A DNA stretch of 64,000 nucleotides from Ruoffia sp044336205 (lineage in GTDB: Bacteria > Bacillota > Bacilli > Lactobacillales > Aerococcaceae), in assembly GCA_044336205.1 (NCBI GenBank), contig CP172318.1:682001-746000 (forward strand), read 5' to 3'. A model generated the notes under the pieces. The model did not search any database, had not been told where the DNA came from, and saw nothing but the letters and a program-made list of their open reading frames with translations. Positions 18,184-25,477 of the stretch are shown here, in pieces (the first letter of the stretch is position 1; every line of letters starts with the position of its first letter). A program made the translations under genes and the position numbers.

Positions 18184-19020
18184 ATGAATAAGAATAGTGG
18201 GCTTCCAATCATTGAGAATCCATTTCCCTTAGTTTATTCACCTTTAGTTCAATGTATGACCAATGTAGTGACTGTCGAGTCTATGGCTAATGCAATTTTA
18301 TATATAGATGGTAAGCCTGTGATGGCAGATCAACCTTGGGAATTTGAGGATTTTATGGAACAAACGGATGCGCTGTTACTCAACTTAGGAGGTTTTTCGC
18401 CTGATAATGCTCAAGCATTGCTAGTAGCAAGTATGCAAGCGCAAATGAAACAAATTCCAACAGTTGTCGATTTGGTCGGAGTTGCCGGATCCTCACTAAG
18501 GCTAGATATTGCTTATAAGATTTTAAAGCACAAACCTACAGTTGTTAAAGGCAATTATTCAGAATTAAGAAAATTCTGCCAGTTAACAACAACAGGACGA
18601 GGTGTTGATTCAAGCGATAGTGATCAAGAAGATGATGCGATTACTGAACTGGCTCAAGCGATGAAACTATTATCAATCGAACATCCTGAGACACTTTTTC
18701 TGGCTACGGGAGCTAAAGACATTATTGCATTTAATCAAACTTTATATCATTTAGATAATGGTGTTGAGAATTTAGATCGTTTTACAGGAACGGGTGATAT
18801 TGTTGGGGCGTTAATTGCAACACTTTTAGGTGAAGGTAAAGAGGTACTGGCTGCTACGATTTCAGCAGTATCATATTTTAATCTTTGTGGTGAGAAAGCA
18901 GATAGTATGACAAAAGGTTTAGCTAACTTCCGCCAAGAAACACTGAATCAACTTTCTTTACTTATGGAAGATAAGGAATGGATGAAAAGTATGAGAGGTG
19001 GACTAATTAATGGATTATAG
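18184..19020 (+). CDS. thiM: Hydroxyethylthiazole kinase
   Basis: Phosphorylates the thiazole alcohol so that it can be used for thiamine synthesis (salvage). The 278 residues follow the ThiK fold: VQCMTNVVTVESMANAIL, KPVMADQPWEF, LLLNLGG, VVDLVGVAGS, VKGNYSEL and FTGTGDIVGALIA. In the last motif the usual ThiK cysteine (TGAGCLL in Bacillus) is replaced by aspartate, as in ribokinase-like kinases. ATG at 18184 is used, with AAAGGAAAG ahead; an ATG seven bases upstream opens only a four-codon frame (MINE) that overlaps this start. It is the first gene of thiMED and overlaps thiE by 11 bases. Confidence 0.94.
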   Translation: MNKNSGLPIIENPFPLVYSPLVQCMTNVVTVESMANAILYIDGKPVMADQPWEFEDFMEQTDALLLNLGGFSPDNAQALLVASMQAQMKQIPTVVDLVGVAGSSLRLDIAYKILKHKPTVVKGNYSELRKFCQLTTTGRGVDSSDSDQEDDAITELAQAMKLLSIEHPETLFLATGAKDIIAFNQTLYHLDNGVENLDRFTGTGDIVGALIATLLGEGKEVLAATISAVSYFNLCGEKADSMTKGLANFRQETLNQLSLLMEDKEWMKSMRGGLINGL

Positions 19021-19636
19021 TTTATATTTAGTTACTGATGGATTTAACTTTAACGAAGAAGAATTTTTACAAAGAGTTGAACAAGCCATTCAAGCAGGGG
19101 TTACTCTAGTGCAATATCGAGATAAAGATGTGAGTACGAATGAAGCATACCAACTTGCTTTGAAAATTCAAAAGATTACTAATAGATATGACGTTCCCTT
19201 AATTATTAATGATCGACTTGATATTTGTCTGGCTATTGATGCTGATGGAATTCATATTGGAGATGATGAGTTACCTGTCCATGTTGTTAGGAAATTATTA
19301 GGTCCAGATAAAATCATTGGTGTCTCAGCTAAAACAGTTGAACGGTCGAATGAAGCTGAGAATGAAGGAGCAGATTATCTAGGGGTAGGTGCAATTTTTC
19401 CAACGAATACCAAAGATAGTGATGTTATTCCTTTAAGTCTGTTAGAAGAAATTACGCATGAAGTTTCAATTCCAGTTGTGGCTATTGGTGGTTTAAAGTT
19501 GAATAATGTTGAATTTTTATCCGGTATAAATATTGAAGGAATCTCTCTGGTGTCTGAGATTATGCTTGCTGAAGATATTAACCAAACTGTACAAGCACTT
19601 TTAGATAAGATTGAAAAAATCAAGGAGGAACAATAA
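19010..19636 (+). CDS. thiE: Thiamine-phosphate synthase
   Basis: Joins HMP pyrophosphate and thiazole phosphate to thiamine phosphate. The 208 residues form a TIM barrel with YLVTDG at the N-terminus, VQYRDKDVST, LIINDRLDICLAIDADGIHIG, DELPVHVVRKLLG, IGVSAKT, DYLGVGAIFPT, VVAIGGL and a phosphate-binding EGISLVSEI segment. The start overlaps the end of thiM, with AGAGGTGG as ribosome site. Confidence 0.95.
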   Translation: MDYSLYLVTDGFNFNEEEFLQRVEQAIQAGVTLVQYRDKDVSTNEAYQLALKIQKITNRYDVPLIINDRLDICLAIDADGIHIGDDELPVHVVRKLLGPDKIIGVSAKTVERSNEAENEGADYLGVGAIFPTNTKDSDVIPLSLLEEITHEVSIPVVAIGGLKLNNVEFLSGINIEGISLVSEIMLAEDINQTVQALLDKIEKIKEEQ

Positions 19637-20452
19637 TTGAAAAAAATACCACAAGTATTAACTATAGCAGGATCTGATTCTGGAGGAGGAGCGGGAATCC
19701 AGGCCGATTTGAAGACATTTCAAGCTAGACATGTATTTGGCATGAGTATTATTGTAGCGTTAACTGCACAAAATACATTAGGCGTCCAACAGTCATTACC
19801 TGTGCCTTTAGATTTTATTGATGTTCAGTTTCAATCCATCGCAGATGATTTTGAAGTCTCAGCTGTTAAGACGGGAATGCTTTTCAATAAAGAATATGTA
19901 GAAAATGTTGCGAAAACTTTGAAGAAAGTTGATTTTGGCCCCTTAATCGTTGACCCTGTTATGATAGCTAAGGGTGGACATACTTTATTGGATAATCAAG
20001 CAATCATTGCAGTTCAAGAACAACTTCTACCACTTGCATACTTGGTAACGCCTAATATACCTGAAGCCGAGGCGATTACTGGAATGACAATAGATGACTT
20101 TGATTCAAGGAAAAAAGCTGCTCAAAAATTAAGAAGTTTTGGTTCGACAAATGTAATGATTAAAGGTGGACACCAAGAAGGTCATCAAGCTAAAGATTAT
20201 ATTCTACTTGAAAACGGTGATGAGTTTTATGTTTCAAGTCCACGCATTGATACGAATAATACTCATGGAACTGGAGACACCTTATCCTCATGTATTACAG
20301 CTGAGCTTGCGAAAGGTGAAGATCTTAAGTCTGCCATTATTACGGCTAAACGCTTTATTCAAGGTGCTATTGCTGATGGCATCGATGTTGGTCACGGCCA
20401 TGGTCCAACTAACCATTGGGCAGCACTTTCTAGTGATATAGTAGTTGAATAA
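19637..20452 (+). CDS. thiD: Hydroxymethylpyrimidine/phosphomethylpyrimidine kinase
   Basis: Phosphorylates HMP and then HMP phosphate, giving the pyrimidine donor for ThiE. The 271 residues have the family signatures TIAGSDSGGGAGIQADLKTF near the N-terminus, VSAVKTGML, VDPVMIAKGGH, TPNIPEAEAI, VMIKGGH and the anion hole/catalytic THGTGDTLSS. The TTG start directly follows the thiE stop, with AAGGAGGAA eight bases ahead. No thiC or thiG is nearby, so this cassette salvages both moieties rather than making them. Confidence 0.95.
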   Translation: MKKIPQVLTIAGSDSGGGAGIQADLKTFQARHVFGMSIIVALTAQNTLGVQQSLPVPLDFIDVQFQSIADDFEVSAVKTGMLFNKEYVENVAKTLKKVDFGPLIVDPVMIAKGGHTLLDNQAIIAVQEQLLPLAYLVTPNIPEAEAITGMTIDDFDSRKKAAQKLRSFGSTNVMIKGGHQEGHQAKDYILLENGDEFYVSSPRIDTNNTHGTGDTLSSCITAELAKGEDLKSAIITAKRFIQGAIADGIDVGHGHGPTNHWAALSSDIVVE

Positions 20453-20464
20453 GCAAAAAGTAAT

Positions 20465-20521
20465 AAGAGTGATTTTCTAACTTAGCTTTGTTAGCTTGAT
20501 TAGAAGATCGCTCTTTGTTTA
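20465..20521 (+). terminator. Intrinsic terminator after thiD
   Basis: AAGAGTGATTTTCTAA at 20465-20480 pairs with TTAGAAGATCGCTCTT at 20500-20515 (with one or two mismatches/wobbles), followed by TGTTTATT. Confidence 0.75.
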
Positions 20522-20620
20522 TTATATTGTTTTTGTAAATTAATTTAAAATGTTTCTAATGTGCACAATGGCTTTCGATTCTTTTCATCAACGTGTCTAT
20601 TGCGACGCAATATATCCATC

Positions 20621-21375
20621 GATACTTCTCGATAACGAGCTTACTCGGAAATATCATACACGATATTTCTCGATAACGAGCTTACCCGGAAATATCTTAC
20701 ACGATACTTCTCGATAACGAGCGTCTCCGGAAATATTCTACTTGATATTTCTTGATAGCGAGCGTCTCCGGAAATATCCTACTTGATATTTCTTGATAAC
20801 GAGCTTCTCCGGAAATATGCTACACGATATTTCTCGATAACGAGCTTACTCGGAAATATCTTACACGATATTTCTCGATAACGAGCTTACCCGGAAATAT
20901 CTTACACGATACTTCTCGATAACGAGCTTACCCGGAAATATCTTACACGATACTTCTCGATAACGAGCCTCTCCGGAAATATCTTACTTGATATTTCTCG
21001 ATAACGAGCGTCTCCGGAAATATCTTACACGATACTTCTCGATAACGAGCGTCTCCGGAAGTATCCTACACGATACTTCTCGATAACGAGCGTCTCCGGA
21101 AATATCTTACACGATACTTCTCGATAACGAGCTTACTCGGAAATATCATACACGATATTTCTCGATAACGAGCTTACCCGGAAATATCTTACACGATACT
21201 TCTCGATAACGAGCGTCTCCGGAAATATTCTACTTGATATTTCTTGATAACGAGCTTCTCCGGAAGTATCCTACTTGATATTTCTCGATAACGGGCGTCT
21301 CGGGAAATATCTTACTTGATATTTCTCGATAACGAGCGTCTCCGGAAGTATCCTACACGATACTTCTCGATAACC
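20621..21375. repeat. Tandem array of a 41-bp repeat, about 18 copies
   Basis: Unit starts fall every 41 bases exactly, at 20621, 20662, 20703 and so on to 21359: 18 full units and a truncated last one. Each unit begins GATATTTCTCGATAACGAGC (with GATACTT in many copies), continues with a variable five- to seven-base part (TTACCCGG, GTCTCCGG or TTCTCCGG) and ends AAATATCTTACAC or close variants. AAATATC and GATATTT of neighbouring units can form a seven-pair hairpin with a six-base loop; CTCG and CGAG form a smaller one. Period 41 is not a multiple of three and no open frame runs through it. It lies between the convergent terminators of thiD and the carboxypeptidase gene, so it is probably untranscribed. 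Confidence 0.97.
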
Positions 21376-21410
21376 CATCTTACTTGCAATACCCCCATGA
21401 ATCTACAAAA

Positions 21411-21436
21411 AACAGCTCGCATAGACATACGAGCTG
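21411..21436 (-). terminator. Intrinsic terminator after the D,D-carboxypeptidase gene
   Basis: On the minus strand CAGCTCG pairs with CGAGCTG around a ten-base loop, followed by TTTTTTG. Confidence 0.85.
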
Positions 21437-21445
21437 CTTAGATAA

Positions 21446-22645
21446 TTAATTAAAGATTCCGAACAAGTCGCGCATAAAGTTTGTGATAGCATTATCGCGA
21501 TTGTTTTCAACTGGAGGGTTTTCCTCGATGACTGTGTCTTCTGACTCCTCATTATCTGAGTCAGCAACTAATTCATCAGTTGAAGGTGTTCTTAAGTTTG
21601 TAGGTAAGTCTAAGTCATAGACTTCTGGATGGTCGAGTAGACCATCTAATAGGATTTCTGTTTCCCAGTATGAGCTCATTCCTTCTCCGAAAGTTCCCAT
21701 AGCTACCGAGATAAAGTTACGATCGTTTTGGCTCCCAGTTGCTGTGAAGTTTAAGCCCGCAGCATCAGTAAAACCTGACTTCAAACCTGTAATGCCTTCG
21801 CGTTCATAACTACCGCCTTCAAGTAATTGGTTAGTATTATATAAAATTTGAGCTTCTTCAGGATGACCTTCCATAAAGGCATATTCTTTTGTAGATGCTA
21901 TCTCTAAGATTTGTGGATATTCTTCAATCGTATGTTGAGCCATCAAAGCAACGTCAGCAGCGGCCATTGTGTTCTCACTATCGATTGTAGATCCTGGAAT
22001 CCACCATGACTCAGGAACTTCATTATTTGGAGCCCCGGAAGTAGAGTAGAGTTGGGCATTTGTGATTCCCCACTCAGTCAATTGGTCTTGCATTGCTTGA
22101 ACAGCAGCCTGCTCACTACCATAAATCTCCCACATTAAAGCAGAAGTTGCATCGTTAGCTGATTGAATCATAACTGCATACATTAAATCTTTGATAGGAT
22201 AAGCAACCCCCTCAACTAACCAAACGTTGGATAAGTTTTCGTTTGATGAGATATCTTGAACAATCTCAGCAGGTATCTCAATTTCTTGGTCCATTGAGAT
22301 TGTACCTTCGTCTAGGGCTTTATAAATCATATACATCGACAAGATTTTTGTCATTGATGCGATAGGGTAAGAAACGTTGGCTTCTTTTTCCGCTAGAACC
22401 TTATTAGTTTCTTGGTCAATCACAACATATGAGCGTGCATCCATATTTTGATCGTACCATTCTTGCAATTCACTCGGATAGTCTTCAGGCATAACAAATG
22501 GATCTGAAGGCTCTAGTAGCACGTTCTCTGAATTAAAAATAGGTGTTTTACTTACAGCACTCACTGTAATTGAATTAAGATTGGCAAAGCAAATGCTTGT
22601 TAGAGACAGCATAGTTAGCCTTTTTATTGTTCGTTTATTGAACAA
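21446..22645 (-). CDS. dacA: D-alanyl-D-alanine carboxypeptidase (PBP5/DacA type)
   Basis: A penicillin-binding protein that trims the terminal D-Ala from peptidoglycan stem peptides on the outer face of the membrane. The 399 residues begin with a signal peptide (NKRTIKRLTMLSLTSICFA). The catalytic tetrad region is SxxK in IASMTKILSM, SxN in QSANDATSALM and KSG in GLKSGFTDAAGL. The C-terminus after an acidic linker ends NAITNFMRDLFGIFN, a likely amphipathic membrane anchor. It starts at TTG 22645, with GAGGAGG ahead. It is transcribed alone, converging on the 41-bp array. Confidence 0.94.
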   Translation of the reverse strand: MFNKRTIKRLTMLSLTSICFANLNSITVSAVSKTPIFNSENVLLEPSDPFVMPEDYPSELQEWYDQNMDARSYVVIDQETNKVLAEKEANVSYPIASMTKILSMYMIYKALDEGTISMDQEIEIPAEIVQDISSNENLSNVWLVEGVAYPIKDLMYAVMIQSANDATSALMWEIYGSEQAAVQAMQDQLTEWGITNAQLYSTSGAPNNEVPESWWIPGSTIDSENTMAAADVALMAQHTIEEYPQILEIASTKEYAFMEGHPEEAQILYNTNQLLEGGSYEREGITGLKSGFTDAAGLNFTATGSQNDRNFISVAMGTFGEGMSSYWETEILLDGLLDHPEVYDLDLPTNLRTPSTDELVADSDNEESEDTVIEENPPVENNRDNAITNFMRDLFGIFN

Positions 22646-22848
22646 ATTGATGACCTCCTCAATTTTTATACTAATTTATTATATCGAACTATAAGTTCAT
22701 GTCAAAGACTCAATGAGTTAATATTGAATTAATAATAATATCTTCATAAAAAAATCAAATATTCATAATAGATTACTTTCTTTTTTATTATTAAAATGCA
22801 TGAGTTTAGATTATAATATCATTATTAGAATTAAGAGGAGGGTGGAAG

Positions 22849-24003
22849 ATGAAAAAAGCTTGGAAGCATTACATCGTTCCAAACTTATTCTATATAGTAA
22901 CAGTGAGTATGTTACTACCTATATATATACATGCTTTTGTCCTTGTTTTTGCGACGCTATACTTAATATGGGAAAGAAGAAGCACGGCATTAAATACCTT
23001 CGTCAAGGATAAATGGCTCAGTGTATTTCTTATCTACGTATTAATCGTCTCATTAATGAATCAGAACTATATGGGTGTTTTGGTCACCTTGTTTTACTTC
23101 TTAATGGCGATTTACTTTAGTAGTTACTTAAAGTGGGTAAATAAAGAGAGATTTCTAAAGACCTTAAATATTTTTGTATTAGGAAGTTTATATGCGGGAA
23201 TTTATGCAATAGCAGTCTACTTAGTCTATGTATTCAAAGAAGGCTATACGATTTTTTATGTTTTCCAATATTCCAATGTTCAAACGAGGGCAGAGTCTAC
23301 ATTCTTTAATCCCAATTATTATGGATTATTTTGTATCTTTGCATTAGTCATAGGATTGTATTTACTTCTAAAGCCTGGCTACGGGGTCAAGTATAAATAT
23401 TACTATTATGCAGCGTTCATTGTGAATGTTATATGTATCTTTCTGACAGCTTCAAGAATGGTGCTACCGACGGTGGCGGTTGCTATAGTATGGTTTACCT
23501 TCTGGATACACCGTCAATATGTGTGGGTTATGATTGGAGTAGCTCTTATTGGTGGGGGCGCTTTAATTATTAATCCTGATTTAATACCACGTTTTAGCTC
23601 ACTTCTTTATGCTTTTGAAGATCGGTTCGCACTTTGGGATGTAGGTTGGCAAATATTCATGAGTAGCCCATTCTTTGGAAGAGGAGCAATGAGCTATATG
23701 AATTTATACTATTTATATACAGACAAATCTGACATGCATGCCCACCAATTACTAATTAATTCTTTAGCGGACTTCGGAATTATAGGCTTGGGATTATTAG
23801 CGATGATGATGAAAGATTATATTCGTTCAGTATTCAAACTAGCGAAACACATGACTCATCGATTAGAGTTTACGCTTATATCGACCATGATTATAACTGT
23901 ATTAGTTCATGGCTTAGTCGATGTTTCGATTCATTGGAGTCAGACAGGCTATGTCTTTTTGGCTACTATATTACCAGTTCAACAATTAATTAGAGATAAA
24001 TAA
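22849..24003 (+). CDS. O-antigen ligase/polymerase-like multi-spanning membrane protein
   Basis: A 384-residue protein with about ten hydrophobic segments over its whole length, and the longer extracytoplasmic loop typical of the Wzy/WaaL superfamily in its second half (around DRFALWDVGWQIFMSSPFFGRGAMSYM). The motif ESTFFNPNYYG at about 140-150 and HAQLLINSLADFG-like HAHQLLINSLADFGIIGLGL are seen in this family. These proteins transfer or polymerise surface glycans, but no glycan gene cluster lies beside it, so its substrate is unknown. ATG with AGGAGGG ahead; it precedes the infC leader. Confidence 0.75.
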   Translation: MKKAWKHYIVPNLFYIVTVSMLLPIYIHAFVLVFATLYLIWERRSTALNTFVKDKWLSVFLIYVLIVSLMNQNYMGVLVTLFYFLMAIYFSSYLKWVNKERFLKTLNIFVLGSLYAGIYAIAVYLVYVFKEGYTIFYVFQYSNVQTRAESTFFNPNYYGLFCIFALVIGLYLLLKPGYGVKYKYYYYAAFIVNVICIFLTASRMVLPTVAVAIVWFTFWIHRQYVWVMIGVALIGGGALIINPDLIPRFSSLLYAFEDRFALWDVGWQIFMSSPFFGRGAMSYMNLYYLYTDKSDMHAHQLLINSLADFGIIGLGLLAMMMKDYIRSVFKLAKHMTHRLEFTLISTMIITVLVHGLVDVSIHWSQTGYVFLATILPVQQLIRDK

Positions 24004-24014
24004 CAAAAAACAAC

Positions 24015-24043
24015 TTGCACTCCAATAATATATGTGTTACTAT
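24015..24043 (+). promoter_or_regulatory. Promoter of the infC-rpmI-rplT operon
   Basis: TTGCAC at 24015-24020 and TACTAT at 24038-24043, spaced by 17 bases. It lies just before the L20 leader. Confidence 0.65.
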
Positions 24044-24049
24044 GTAAAA

Positions 24050-24192
24050 GTTGAGAAAACAAGTAGAAACGAGCCGTTTCTCGCCCAGCAGTCTGAGATT
24101 GTCTGTGGCTAATAACTTAGTATACCAATGGAGTGGTATGTCTATTTTAGCGGCGAGTTTATATTGTTATAAACTTGCTTTTTTTGTTGTTA
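24050..24192 (+). promoter_or_regulatory. L20-type autoregulatory leader with terminator
   Basis: The untranslated leader of infC in Firmicutes, where free L20 binds and promotes termination. Visible are GAGCCGTTTCTCGCCCAGCA, a central structured part, and the terminator AGTTTATA paired with TATAAACT at 24158-24177 followed by TGCTTTTTTTG. I recognise it by position and pattern; details of the L20 site were not modelled. Confidence 0.8.
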
Positions 24193-24223
24193 CTTGTATC
24201 TCACAATCACTATGGAGGTGGAG

Positions 24224-24745
24224 ATCATAAAAGAGTTACCAATCAATGATAGCATTCGTGCGCGTGAACTTCGCGTAATTGGAGATAAAGGCGATCAAAT
24301 CGGTGTTAAATCTCTCCAAGATGCTCTTACTATTGCCGAGTCCTTTGAGTTAGATTTAGTGCTTGTGTCTCCGAACGCAAACCCACCAGTCGCTCGAATC
24401 ATGGATTACGGTAAATATCGTTATGAGCAACAAAAGAAAGAGAAGGAACAACGTAAAAATCAAAAAGTTGTCTCTTTAAAAGAAATTCGCTTAAGTCCGT
24501 CAATTGAGGACAATGATTATCAAACAAAGTTACGCCAAGCTATTAAATTCCTTGAAAAGGGAGACAAGGTTAAAGTTTCAATTCGTTTCCGCGGTCGTGC
24601 AATTACGCATAAGGAATTAGGACGCGACGTTATTGAAGATTTTATTGATGACGCAAGTGAAGTTTCAGTTGTAGAAACTAGACCTAAGATGGATGGCCGT
24701 AGTATGTTTGCTATACTAGCGCCTATTGATGCAACTAAAGAATAA
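24224..24745 (+). CDS. infC: Translation initiation factor IF-3
   Basis: IF-3 checks the start codon and keeps subunits apart. An ATG start upstream would include the ribosome site itself in the coding part; instead GGAGG at 24214-24218 points to ATC at 24224 (or ATA at 24227), giving a 173-residue protein beginning IIKELPINDSIRARELRVIG, the normal family start and length. A non-AUG start is the rule for infC and underlies its autoregulation. The N-domain (IRARELRVIGDKGDQIG) is followed by a lysine-rich linker and the C-domain with KEIRLSP and RFRGRAITHKELG. Confidence 0.95.
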   Translation: MIKELPINDSIRARELRVIGDKGDQIGVKSLQDALTIAESFELDLVLVSPNANPPVARIMDYGKYRYEQQKKEKEQRKNQKVVSLKEIRLSPSIEDNDYQTKLRQAIKFLEKGDKVKVSIRFRGRAITHKELGRDVIEDFIDDASEVSVVETRPKMDGRSMFAILAPIDATKE

Positions 24746-24770
24746 TATTTTTTAATCAGGAGGATTTATC

Positions 24771-24968
24771 ATGCCAAAACAAAAAACACATCGTGGATTA
24801 GCAAAGCGTGTTAAAAAGACTGGTTCAGGAAAATTAAAACGTTCTAGAGCCTTTACTTCTCACCGTTTCCACGGAAAAACTAAAAAACAACGTCGTCAAT
24901 TACGTAAAGCAGAGTTAGTATCTAGCTCAGATTACAAACGTATTAAACAACAAATTTCACAATTATAA
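24771..24968 (+). CDS. rpmI: 50S ribosomal protein L35
   Basis: A 65-residue, very basic ribosomal protein: MPKQKTHRGLAKRVKKTGSG, HRFHGKTKKQRRQLRKA and a C-terminal VSSSDYKRIKQQI match the L35 family. AGGAGG precedes the ATG. Second gene of infC-rpmI-rplT. Confidence 0.97.
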   Translation: MPKQKTHRGLAKRVKKTGSGKLKRSRAFTSHRFHGKTKKQRRQLRKAELVSSSDYKRIKQQISQL

Positions 24969-24997
24969 TATCAGCGATCTAAAAGGAGGAATTCACA

Positions 24998-25351
24998 ATG
25001 GCACGTGTTAAAGGTGGATATGTTACGCGTCAACGTCGTAAACGTACAATTAAACTAGCAAAAGGATATTACGGAGCTAAGAGTATCTCATACAAGATGG
25101 CTAAACAACAAGTCATGAAATCTTATACTTACGCTTACCGTGACCGTCGTCAAACTAAGCGTAATTTCCGTCGTTTATGGATTACACGTATTAATGCAGC
25201 AGCTCGTATGAACGGGATTAGCTACAGTGTATTAATGAACGGTCTTAAAAAAGCCAATATCGAAATGAACCGTAAAATGTTAGCTGATTTAGCAGTTAAC
25301 GATGCTCAAGCTTTCTCAGCATTAGTTGAACAAGCTAAAGCGGCTTTATAA
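24998..25351 (+). CDS. rplT: 50S ribosomal protein L20
   Basis: A 117-residue basic protein with the L20 pattern ARVKGGYVTRQRRKRTIKLA near its start, GAKSISYKMAKQQVMKSYTYAYRDRR and LWITRINAAARMNGISYS. Besides its place in the 50S subunit, the family represses its own operon through the leader upstream of infC. AAGGAGGA precedes the ATG. Confidence 0.98.
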   Translation: MARVKGGYVTRQRRKRTIKLAKGYYGAKSISYKMAKQQVMKSYTYAYRDRRQTKRNFRRLWITRINAAARMNGISYSVLMNGLKKANIEMNRKMLADLAVNDAQAFSALVEQAKAAL

Positions 25352-25360
25352 TTAACTAAT

Positions 25361-25390
25361 GAGTCTCAGTAATGAGACTCCTTTTTTATT
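25361..25390 (+). terminator. Intrinsic terminator after rplT
   Basis: GAGTCTCA at 25361-25368 pairs with TGAGACTC at 25373-25380, followed by CTTTTTTATT. Confidence 0.85.
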
Positions 25391-25477
25391 CTTTAAAGTC
25401 ATTTATTTTTTGCAACTGTTATTGTTGCCTTTGGTTTTTAAGATATATATTATAGAGGTTAGATAAGGAGGAATCAT

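Noticed and set aside
20621..21375. Possible CRISPR array
   Set aside because: The repeat has no unique spacers; whole 41-bp units recur back to back, and no cas genes are present.
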